Under the pieces are notes generated by a model. The model did not search any database. It saw only the letters and a program-made list of their open reading frames with translations, and had not been told where the DNA came from. A DNA stretch of 50,007 nt, taken from Paracidovorax oryzae ATCC 19882 (GTDB lineage: Bacteria; Pseudomonadota; Gammaproteobacteria; Burkholderiales; Burkholderiaceae_C). Location of the stretch: contig NZ_JMKU01000031.1 of assembly GCF_000687165.1 (NCBI RefSeq), positions 1 through 50,007 on the forward strand, in the 5' to 3' direction. The translations under genes were made by a program, and so were the position numbers. Shown here in pieces: positions 1 through 6,586 of the stretch. The first letter of the stretch is position 1; the number at the start of each line of letters is the position of its first letter.

Positions 1-2
1 CG

Positions 3-101
3 GTCGCGCCCCGCGTGGGCGCGTGGGTTGAAACACAATCTGGGCCGGTTGCGCCTGGGCCTGGATCGGGTCGCGCCCCGCCTGGGCGCGCGGGTTGAAA
101 C
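3..101 (+). CRISPR. Terminal part of a type I-C-like CRISPR array
   Basis: Two 32-base repeats lie at 3-34 and 70-101, separated by one 35-base spacer (35-69). Both begin GTCGCGCCCC and end GGGTTGAAAC, the form typical of type I-C (Cas5d/Cas7/Cas8c) repeats. They differ from each other at two positions (repeat bases 13 and 22). In this family the ...GAAAC end is the 3' end of the repeat in the transcribed sense, so the array should read rightward. The window then holds its leader-distal, oldest end, which fits the repeat divergence. The rest of the array, the leader and the cas genes would lie to the left, outside the window. No repeat follows position 101. Confidence 0.88.
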
Positions 102-152
102 GGCATGCTGGCCCGCATCGACGAAAGACCTCCCGCGTGGGCAGACATCCAG

Positions 153-431
153 TCAAAGCACATACTGGTTTCCTACCGATGGGGACATCTGACGCGATTC
201 CTCCGCAGGAATCACCTCCACCCGGGGCCAACGCTGCGCATACCGTTTCTGCTCCACCCTCTGCCGGTAGGTGGCTGCACTCGCGCGTACGGGGTTGTGT
301 CGGACCCGGAGCGCAAACAGATCCTCCAGTCCATGCGGGGCCACGATATGGAGAGAATCGTCTGCCCCGAGCGAAACCCCGACGCAGGTCGCGAACTCCG
401 GCCATAGGTCCGTTGGCTGGGTGTTCTCCAT
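153..431 (-). pseudogene. C-terminal remnant of a nucleotidyltransferase family protein
   Basis: An open frame of 92 codons reads leftward, with a possible ATG at 431. Its product contains DLWPEFATCVGV, then APHGLEDLFALRVRHNP, then a Y-x-x-R-V-x-x-K-R region ending RWPRVEVI. This order resembles the last third of the small nucleotidyltransferase-like family NTP_transf_6 (DUF925). The N-terminal two-thirds, which would carry the GxD active-site residues, is absent: upstream of 431 the sequence runs into the divergent DUF4174 gene. It is therefore best read as a truncated remnant beside the CRISPR end, though a short standalone gene cannot be excluded. The family assignment is from memory of conserved residues, not a search. 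Confidence 0.5.
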
Positions 432-519
432 GGTCGGCAGCTTAGCGCCACCCCAGGCGCGTCTGTCCTGAGGCCTCTGTCCGACATCCATCGCGCCCTC
501 TGCCCCGGACACTCTTTCC

Positions 520-984
520 ATGCCCATCCATCTCCGAACCCTCCGCCGCGCCGCAACCTTCGCCCTTTGCCTGGCCGCACCACTCCACGCCACCTGGGCC
601 AGCGAAAGCGGCAACGCCAACCCCCTCACCGCCGAACGCTGGCAAACCCGCCCCGTCGTGGTGGTCGTCCCGCGGGAGAGCGATCCCCTGCTCGCCAAGG
701 TGCGATCCGCCCTGCGGGAGCCGGCCATGCGGGAGGGCTTCCGCGAGCGCGACATGGCGCTGTTCACGGTAGTGGCCGGCCAGGGCAGCCGCAATGGGGA
801 GCCGCTGGGTGCCGCGCGCACCGCGGCGCTGCTGAAGGCGCTGGATCTGGATGCGCGGGGGCCGGCCATGTTCATCCTCGTGGGCAAGGATGGCGGCGTG
901 AAGATGAGGAAGGAAGGCGCAGACGTCGATCTGCAGGCGGTGTTCGCCGAGATCGACCGCATGCCCATGCGCCAGCGGCGCTGA
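520..984 (+). CDS. DUF4174 domain protein, exported
   Basis: The product is 154 residues. An N-terminal signal peptide is visible: an arginine-containing start, then a hydrophobic stretch around residues 10-24 ending near ATWASES. The mature part starts with a strand-rich RPVVVVVP segment, then DPLLAKVRSAL, RDMALFTVVAG and a later FILVGKDGGVKMR strand-turn-strand. This thioredoxin-like layout is that of DUF4174 proteins, small periplasmic proteins of unknown function; no CxxC is present. The ATG at 520 is chosen because it gives a proper signal peptide. The gene stands alone and converges on the next one, with a 54-base gap. Confidence 0.72.
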   Translation: MPIHLRTLRRAATFALCLAAPLHATWASESGNANPLTAERWQTRPVVVVVPRESDPLLAKVRSALREPAMREGFRERDMALFTVVAGQGSRNGEPLGAARTAALLKALDLDARGPAMFILVGKDGGVKMRKEGADVDLQAVFAEIDRMPMRQRR

Positions 985-1038
985 GCCGCGGCATGCCGGA
1001 TGGGTCCGTCGGCCTTCCCGCCTGCCGGCGTCTTTTGT

Positions 1039-1536
1039 CTAGCGCGCCGCCCGGGCCAGGCCCCGCTTCAATTCCTGCAGCAGCATCACCACCTGCCGCG
1101 AGGCATGGCAGCCGCTCTTGAAGGCCTGCCGGGCCTGGCGCTCGTCGCCGGCCTCGGCGTGCAGCACCACGTCGGCGGCCTGCTGGTGGAAGTAGCGGTG
1201 GCGGCGGGCCATCATGTCGAAGGCCGGGAAATGCCCCAGGGCGATGCGGCCGGGCCCGCGCAGCCATTGGCCGAGCTCGGAGCGGGTATCGTCGCGGATG
1301 GCCTCGGGGCGCAGGCGTTCGTCGCGCGCGCCGTGCAGCAGCACCTGCTCCAGCCAGGGCACCCAGCGCTCCTGGGCGGCGATGGCCGCATCGATGTCGA
1401 TCTCGGCCAGCAGCTTGGCGGCCTCGTCGCCCATCAGCACCAGTTCGCTGGCCTGGCTGTCGGGCAGCGAGGTCCAGTCATCGGGCACGGGACGGCCGTC
1501 GGCCCGGGGCGGGAACAGTCGGCTGAAGAATCCCAT
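1039..1536 (-). CDS. CZB-fold protein lacking two zinc ligands
   Basis: The 165-residue product starts at the ATG at 1536 ([10 protein letters not shown]); upstream codons in frame are AT-rich non-coding DNA. Residues about 45-140 follow the chemoreceptor zinc-binding (CZB) four-helix pattern: W58, then LGQW (88-91), then HRYFH (113-117). In the characterised protein DgcZ the ligands are H22, C52, H79 and H83. The same spacing here falls on E56, S86, H113 and H117, so the HxxxH pair is kept while the first His and the Cys are replaced. The domain is freestanding, not joined to a chemoreceptor or GGEDEF domain. It may bind metal differently, use nearby C133/H134, or have lost zinc sensing. Confidence 0.72.
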   Translation of the reverse strand: MGFFSRLFPPRADGRPVPDDWTSLPDSQASELVLMGDEAAKLLAEIDIDAAIAAQERWVPWLEQVLLHGARDERLRPEAIRDDTRSELGQWLRGPGRIALGHFPAFDMMARRHRYFHQQAADVVLHAEAGDERQARQAFKSGCHASRQVVMLLQELKRGLARAAR

Positions 1537-1655
1537 GGTGGCGTGTATTTTAATTGAAATAATTGATTCGTTACAGACGATAGATTCGATCAATTTTCGG
1601 TCATTCCGACCCTGGTTGCCCGCATGGCCACAGCGGTTTTGGGGCCCGCCGCACA
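1537..1655. promoter_or_regulatory. Divergent intergenic region with an AT-rich inverted repeat
   Basis: This is the upstream region of the CZB gene (leftward) and the luciferase-like oxidoreductase gene (rightward). It is strikingly AT-rich around 1545-1600. AATTGAT at 1561-1567 is matched by ATCAATT at 1589-1595, a perfect 7-base inverted repeat with a 21-base centre. GATTCG is also repeated inside it (1565, 1583). It could be an operator for an unseen regulator. No regulator gene is adjacent, so this is only a candidate. Confidence 0.35.
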
Positions 1656-2741
1656 ATGGTCCGCATGACGACCACGACGCTTTCGACCTCATCCTCCACG
1701 GCCCAGTCTTCCGCCGCTCCCGGGGGCGGCCACCGCCCCGCGCTCTCGATGCTGGACCTGGTGGCGGTGCGCGAGGGCGGCAGCGTGGCCGATGCGCTGG
1801 CCCTGGCGCTGCGCACCGCGCAGCATGCGGAATCGCTGGGTTTCCGGCGCTACTGGGTGGCGGAGCACCACAACATGCCGGGCATCGCCAGTTCCGCCAC
1901 GGCCGTGCTGGTGGGCCACATCGCGGGCGGCACGCGCTCGATCCGCGTGGGCTCGGGCGGCATCATGCTGCCCAACCATGCGCCGCTGGTGGTGGCCGAG
2001 GCCTTCGGCACGCTGGCCGAGCTGTACCCGGGCCGCATCGACCTGGGCCTGGGCCGCGCGCCCGGCACCGACGGGCCCACGATGCGCGCGCTGCGCCGCG
2101 ACCGTGTCGAGACCGAGGAAGACTTCCCGCGCGACGTGGCCGAGCTGCAGCGCCTGCTGGCCCCCGCCCAGCCGGGCCAGCGCATCACGGCCGTGCCCGG
2201 CGCGGGCACCGAGGTGCCCATCTGGCTGCTGGGCTCCAGCCTGTTCTCGGCGCAGCTCGCTGCCGAGCGGGGGCTGCCCTATGCCTTCGCCTCGCATTTC
2301 GCGCCGCGGCTGCTGCACCAGGCGCTGGACCTGTACCGCCGGCTGTTCCGCCCGTCCGCCACGCTGCAGAAGCCCTATGTGGCGATCGGCGTGCCGGTGA
2401 TCGCGGCCGATACCGACGAAGAGGCCGACTATCTCGCCAGCAGTACCTACCAGCGGGTGCTGGGCATCCTGACCGGCCGGCGCGGCCTGCTGCAGCCACC
2501 GGTGCGGGACTACGCGGCCCAGCTGTCGCCGCAGGAGCGCGCGGCGATCGGCGACTTCCTGGCCGCGGGCGTGGTCGGCGGGCCCGGGACGGTGCGGGCC
2601 GGCCTGCGGGCGCTGGCCGAGGACACGCGCGCCGACGAGTTCATGCTGGTGAGCGATGTGTACGACCCGGCGCTGCGGCTGCGCTCGCTGGAGATCGCCG
2701 CGCAGGCGAACGCCGCGGTGGAGGCCGCGCACACGGCCTGA
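1656..2741 (+). CDS. Luciferase-like flavin-dependent monooxygenase family protein (YhbW-like)
   Basis: The product of about 361 residues has the YhbW-type bacterial luciferase-like (LLM) fold. Near the N-terminus it has [14 protein letters not shown], then [35 protein letters not shown] and [14 protein letters not shown], all hallmarks of this FMN/F420-type family. Members are flavin-dependent oxidoreductases whose natural substrates are mostly unknown. An ATG at 1665 (MTTTTLST) is an alternative start: the base run GCACAAT just before it resembles a -10 box, and the first ATG overlaps that box. No strong Shine-Dalgarno is seen. The gene stands alone, and no substrate is implied by its neighbours. 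Confidence 0.85.
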   Translation: MVRMTTTTLSTSSSTAQSSAAPGGGHRPALSMLDLVAVREGGSVADALALALRTAQHAESLGFRRYWVAEHHNMPGIASSATAVLVGHIAGGTRSIRVGSGGIMLPNHAPLVVAEAFGTLAELYPGRIDLGLGRAPGTDGPTMRALRRDRVETEEDFPRDVAELQRLLAPAQPGQRITAVPGAGTEVPIWLLGSSLFSAQLAAERGLPYAFASHFAPRLLHQALDLYRRLFRPSATLQKPYVAIGVPVIAADTDEEADYLASSTYQRVLGILTGRRGLLQPPVRDYAAQLSPQERAAIGDFLAAGVVGGPGTVRAGLRALAEDTRADEFMLVSDVYDPALRLRSLEIAAQANAAVEAAHTA

Positions 2742-2847
2742 CACACCGGGGCGCGGTCCCGTCGCCGGCAGCGGCTACCATCTCCGTCCGTCGCGCCGCT
2801 GGCGCCCCGTTTCCGGTCCGACCGCCCTCCCCGAACTTCCTGCCCGC

Positions 2848-4083
2848 ATGCCCGCGTTTTCTTTCGAAGCCCTCGATGCCCAGGGGCAGACCCGCAAAGG
2901 CACCCTCGAAGCCGACAACGCCAAGGCGGCACGCAGCCTGCTGCGCGCCCAGGCCCTGGTGCCGCTGGCCGTGGAGGCGCTCGCCACCGGCCAGGGCACG
3001 GGCGGGGACGGCAGCGTCTCGCTCGGGCAGCGGCTGTTCACGCGGCCGGTGTTCGGCGCCACGGGCCTGGCGGTGTGGACGCGCCAGCTGGCGGGGCTGG
3101 TGTCTTCGGGGCTGCCGCTGGAGCGGGCGCTCACGGCGCTGGCCGACGAGTCGGACGACGACCGGCAGCGCCACCTGGTGGCCACGCTGCGGGCCGAGGT
3201 GAACGCCGGCTCCACCTTCGCGCGGGCGCTCACGGCCCACCCGCGGGAGTTCTCTTCCATCTATTGCGCGGTGATCGGCGCCGGCGAATCCAGCGGCCAC
3301 CTGGGCCTGGTGCTGGAGCGACTGGCGGACGACCTCGAGGAGCGGCAGGCGCTCAAGGCCAAGCTCATCGGCGCCTCCCTCTACCCGGCGATCGTGACGG
3401 TGATCGCGATCGTGATCGTGCTGTTCCTCGTGGGCTACGTCGTGCCGCAGGTGGCCGCGGTGTTCGCGGGCAGCAAGCGCGCCCTGCCCTTCCTCACGGT
3501 GGCGATGATGGCCCTCTCCGACGCGGTGCGCAGCTACGGCTGGGCAGCCCTGGGGGTGCTGGTGGTGCTGGCGCTGGCCGCCCGCTCCGCGCTGGCGCAG
3601 CCCCGCGTGCGTGAACGCTTCGATGCCGCGTGGCTGGGCCTGCCCGTGGTGGGCCGGCTCTCGCGCGGCTACAACGCGGCGCGCTTCACGGGCACGCTGT
3701 CGATGCTGGCCGGCGCAGGCGTGCCCATCCTGAAGGCCCTGCAGGCCGCCGCCGAGACACTGGGCAACACCGCCATGCGCGCGGACGCGCTCGATGCGCT
3801 GGTGCTGGTGCGCGAGGGCGCGCCGCTGGCCTCCGCGCTGGCGCAAAAAAAACGGTTCCCCGGCCTGGTGTCCATGTTCGCCCGGCTGGGCGAGCAGACG
3901 GGGCAGTTGCCGCTGATGCTGCAGCGCGCGGCCGCGCAGCTGTCGGCCGAGGTGCAGCGCCGCGCGATGCAACTGGCCACCATCCTGGAGCCCCTGCTCA
4001 TCGTGGCGATGGGCGTGATCGTGATGCTCATCGTGCTGGCGGTGCTCATGCCCATCATCCAGCTCAACCAGTTCGTGAAATAG
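2848..4083 (+). CDS. gspF: Type II secretion inner-membrane protein GspF
   Basis: The 411-residue product starts at the ATG at 2848 ([18 protein letters not shown]), the usual GspF/PilC opening. It has the two repeated T2SSF cytoplasmic domains: [19 protein letters not shown] with later [11 protein letters not shown], and [19 protein letters not shown] with later [12 protein letters not shown]. Membrane segments are visible at about residues 177-200, 230-250 and 383-405. GspF is the polytopic platform protein of the type II secretion machine, contacting GspE and GspL. None of the other gsp genes lies in the window, so it is either a detached member or a second copy. Only 7 bases separate it from the next gene. 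Confidence 0.92.
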   Translation: MPAFSFEALDAQGQTRKGTLEADNAKAARSLLRAQALVPLAVEALATGQGTGGDGSVSLGQRLFTRPVFGATGLAVWTRQLAGLVSSGLPLERALTALADESDDDRQRHLVATLRAEVNAGSTFARALTAHPREFSSIYCAVIGAGESSGHLGLVLERLADDLEERQALKAKLIGASLYPAIVTVIAIVIVLFLVGYVVPQVAAVFAGSKRALPFLTVAMMALSDAVRSYGWAALGVLVVLALAARSALAQPRVRERFDAAWLGLPVVGRLSRGYNAARFTGTLSMLAGAGVPILKALQAAAETLGNTAMRADALDALVLVREGAPLASALAQKKRFPGLVSMFARLGEQTGQLPLMLQRAAAQLSAEVQRRAMQLATILEPLLIVAMGVIVMLIVLAVLMPIIQLNQFVK

Positions 4084-4090
4084 CCCCGCC

Positions 4091-5032
4091 ATGGCCCTGA
4101 CCCTGGACGACAAGCTCGTCGTCGCCATTTCTTCCCGCGCGCTGTTCGATTTCGAGGAAGAGAACCGCCTGTTCGAGGCCGGCGACGAGGCCGCCTACAT
4201 GCGCCGCCAGCTGGAGCTGGTGCAGCAGCCCGCGCGCGCGGGCATCGCCTTCCCGCTGGTGCGCAAGCTGCTTGGCTTCAACACCGCCCAGGCGCAGCGC
4301 GTGGAGGTGGTGGTGCTGTCGCGCAACGACCCGGCCAGCGGCATGCGCGTGTTCGCCTCGGCGCACGCCGCGGGCATGCACATCGAGCGCGGGGTGTTCA
4401 CGCGCGGGCGCGACCCGTTCGCCTACCTGCGGCCGCTGGGCGCGCACCTGTTCCTTTCGGCCAACGAGAAGGACGTGCAGCAGGCGCTGAACATGGGGTT
4501 CCCTGCGGCCCGCGTGATGACCGATTCCACCCCGGCCGGCGACCGCTACCCGCACGAGGTGCGCATTGCCTTCGACGGCGATGCGGTGCTCTTCTCCGAC
4601 GAGGCCGAGCGCATCTACCAGCAGGGCGGCCTGCCCGCCTTCCACGAGCACGAGGTGAGCAAGGCGGCGCTGCCCCTGGCCGGCGGCCCCTTCAAGCCGC
4701 TGCTGGCTGCGCTACACCAGTTGCAGCAGCAGGCCGATGCATCGGAGACCATGCGCATCCGCACCGCGCTGGTGACGGCGCGCAGCGCACCGGCCCACGA
4801 GCGCGCCGTGCGCACGCTGCTGGACTGGGGCATCACCGTGGACGAGGCGATGTTCCTCGGCGGGCTGGAAAAAGGCCCCTTCCTGCGGGAATTCGAGCCG
4901 GACTTCTTCTTCGACGACCAGCGCAGCCACGTGACCTCCGCGGCGCGGCACGTGCCGGCCGGGCACGTGAGCGCCGGCATCACCAACCTCGTGCGCGAGG
5001 AACCTCGGGCGGATGCCGTGCTCCCACCATGA
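4091..5032 (+). CDS. 5'-nucleotidase, cN-I type
   Basis: The 313-residue product matches the cytosolic 5'-nucleotidase I-like family (PF06189). It opens with LVVAISSRALFDFEEEN, has an internal VEVVVLSRNDP strand, then RIAFDGDAVLFSDEAE carrying the DGDAVLF HAD-type aspartates, and later FLGGLEKGPFLREFEPDFFFDDQ. Family members hydrolyse nucleoside 5'-monophosphates in the cytoplasm; no signal peptide is present. It follows gspF by 7 bases, and its stop overlaps the start of the EF-hand gene (ATGA), so the three are probably co-transcribed, though no functional link with secretion is evident. Confidence 0.88.
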   Translation: MALTLDDKLVVAISSRALFDFEEENRLFEAGDEAAYMRRQLELVQQPARAGIAFPLVRKLLGFNTAQAQRVEVVVLSRNDPASGMRVFASAHAAGMHIERGVFTRGRDPFAYLRPLGAHLFLSANEKDVQQALNMGFPAARVMTDSTPAGDRYPHEVRIAFDGDAVLFSDEAERIYQQGGLPAFHEHEVSKAALPLAGGPFKPLLAALHQLQQQADASETMRIRTALVTARSAPAHERAVRTLLDWGITVDEAMFLGGLEKGPFLREFEPDFFFDDQRSHVTSAARHVPAGHVSAGITNLVREEPRADAVLPP

Positions 5033-5436
5033 TGCGACTTCGACACCGACTGCACCATCCCCTGGCCGCCCTGGCGCTGGGCGTGGCGGCGACCCTTGCC
5101 GCCGCGTCCGCCTCCGCCGCGGACGCGCCCCCGAAGGCCACGGCCAAGGCCCCGCACGCCTCCGCGGCGGCCGAACCGGCCCAGTCCGCAGCCAGCCAGC
5201 CGCTCAGCAAGGGCGAGATCAAGGCGATCCGCGAGTTCCACATGCTGGATTTCAACGGCGACGGCAAGCTCAGCCGCAAGGAGGTGGCGATCATTCCCCG
5301 CCTGTCAGCCGCCTTCGACGATGCCGACACCAACCACGACGGCTACGTGACCCTGGACGAAGTGCGCGCATATACGGTGAAGTACCGCGCGGAGCGCGAC
5401 CGGGCGAAGGCCGCCGCGGCTGCGGCCCGGAAGTAG
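5029..5436 (+). CDS. Exported EF-hand calcium-binding protein
   Basis: The 135-residue product starts at an ATG overlapping the previous stop (ATGA), with a second in-frame ATG one codon on. An N-terminal signal peptide (residues about 1-30, ending ASASAADA) is followed by an Ala/Pro/Lys-rich linker. Two EF-hand loops follow: residues 74-85 (D-F-N-G-D-G-K-L-S-R-K-E) and 100-111 (D-T-N-H-D-G-Y-V-T-L-D-E). Both have canonical ligands at positions 1, 3, 5 and 12. It is probably a small periplasmic calcium-binding protein; its partner is unknown. The Ala/Lys-rich C-terminus is likely disordered. Confidence 0.85.
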   Translation: MMRLRHRLHHPLAALALGVAATLAAASASAADAPPKATAKAPHASAAAEPAQSAASQPLSKGEIKAIREFHMLDFNGDGKLSRKEVAIIPRLSAAFDDADTNHDGYVTLDEVRAYTVKYRAERDRAKAAAAAARK

Positions 5437-5460
5437 GCCCGCCAGCACCTCCGCCCTGGA

Positions 5461-5898
5461 TCAGGAATTGCCCGTGCGCTTGACCTTGGGATCGGCGTAG
5501 GTCAGCGGCTGGTTCTTGGCCTCCTGGGACAGGCGGTCCTGCAGGCTGTTCTTGTTCAGTTCCTGCGCCATTTCCACGGCCGAGCCGCTCGCGCGCCACA
5601 TCGACTGGATGAACTCCAGCAGCTGCTTGTAGATGGGCTCGGGCGGCGGATCCTTGGCCTTCTCGGCCTCTTCCTTCTCTTTCTTCTTGACCTCGGTCCA
5701 GTCGCGGTTGGACGGGTCCTTGTCCGAAGGCTTGTCGGGCTCGCGGATGGAGGTGCCCTCGCCCAGGCGGTCGGTGGACTCCACCGGGGTCACGCCATTG
5801 ACGGGCCTGACAGGCACCGCGCCCGAAGCGCCGGTGGAATACAAATCAGCGCCCTGAGGACGCCAGAGCGGCGATCGATCGACAGGTGGCATTTGCAT
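5461..5898 (-). CDS. Conserved-looking protein of unknown function
   Basis: The 145-residue product begins at the ATG at 5898 (MQMPPVDRSP), preceded by GGAAG at a good Shine-Dalgarno distance. No family was recognised. It has a Pro/Ser/Asp-rich, probably disordered N-terminal half, then a strongly charged stretch (residues about 65-85, rich in Lys and Glu), then an amphipathic helical region IYKQLLEFIQSMWRASGSAV and a polar C-terminus. There is no signal peptide or membrane segment. The upstream DNA (5899-6058) is relatively AT-rich with A/T homopolymers and may hold the promoter. The layout, with short helices after a disordered N-terminus, could suit a secreted or chaperone-bound protein, but nothing proves that. 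Confidence 0.6.
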   Translation of the reverse strand: MQMPPVDRSPLWRPQGADLYSTGASGAVPVRPVNGVTPVESTDRLGEGTSIREPDKPSDKDPSNRDWTEVKKKEKEEAEKAKDPPPEPIYKQLLEFIQSMWRASGSAVEMAQELNKNSLQDRLSQEAKNQPLTYADPKVKRTGNS

Positions 5899-6058
5899 GG
5901 CAGGCTTCCGTTGGTTGGCGAGAAACGTCCGGGGGGAGCTAACCCCGTCTCGTACATCCATAACGGCAAAAAAAAGGGGGGATTGAGGCCTTTTTTCACC
6001 TTTCAGCGTAATTTAAGGGTTTTCCCCTAGTTTTGTCACCTACCGGGATCACCCAACG

Positions 6059-6580
6059 CTACAGGAAGCGCTCCAGCAGGCGCCTGGAGGCCTTGTCCAG
6101 CGCGGCCACGTCGGGCACGCGGAACTGCACTCCGTCGGCCGCGGCGATCAGCAGCGCGTTGCGGCTGCCCAGGCGCCGGATGTCTTCCTCGCCCTTGAGG
6201 ACGAGCAGGGCCGCGCCCCGGTCGGTTTCCACGGTCCAGGTGCTGGGCGTAGTGAAGCTCGACACCGCGGCGATCCGCGTGATAGTGGGCACGAACTCCC
6301 GCGCGGCGAGCTCTTCCTCGATGAGCGCCCGGGCGGCTGCGTCCACGTGGTCCAGCCGGTCGATCCAGAGGGCTTCGTGGCCGTCCTGGCCGACCAGCGA
6401 CAGGCCCTCGCCCGGCGCGGCGATGGGAAAAGCCCGTACGGGCGTGACGGCTTCGTGCACCGTGCCGCCGGCCAGCGTGAGGACCAGCCGGCCGTGGGCG
6501 TCGCGCTGGAGGCCGAAGGCAGGAAGAGCGGAGGAAGGATGCATCGTGGCGGACAAGGAAGGAAGGGGTGGCACGGCCAT
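6059..6580 (-). CDS. DUF1854 protein linked to cyanophycin genes
   Basis: The product is up to 173 residues; an internal ATG at 6544 (MHPSSALPAF) is an alternative start. It reads GLQRDAHGRLVLTLAGG, then HEAVTPVRAFPIAAPGEGLSLV, then LWIDRLDHVD, and later LGSRNALLIAAADGVQFRVPD with a LERFL C-terminus. This is the pattern of DUF1854, a small domain that recurs beside bacterial cyanophycin synthetase genes. It starts 6 bases after the ABC exporter's stop, so the two are likely translated from one message running away from cphA'. Its role is unknown. It may be a soluble partner of the exporter. Confidence 0.75.
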   Translation of the reverse strand: MAVPPLPSLSATMHPSSALPAFGLQRDAHGRLVLTLAGGTVHEAVTPVRAFPIAAPGEGLSLVGQDGHEALWIDRLDHVDAAARALIEEELAAREFVPTITRIAAVSSFTTPSTWTVETDRGAALLVLKGEEDIRRLGSRNALLIAAADGVQFRVPDVAALDKASRRLLERFL

Positions 6581-6586
6581 GGTCGG

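Noticed and set aside
125-156. A possible third, degenerate CRISPR repeat (11 bases, CCCGCGTGGGC at 132-142, match the repeat centre).
   Set aside because: The implied spacer would be only 23 bases, against 35 for the complete one, and the repeat ends do not match. It also lies inside or beside the nucleotidyltransferase remnant.
2641-4128. A 495-codon minus-strand open frame opposite gspF.
   Set aside because: Its product is rich in His/Gln/Arg with no family motif; the gspF reading on the plus strand is unambiguous.
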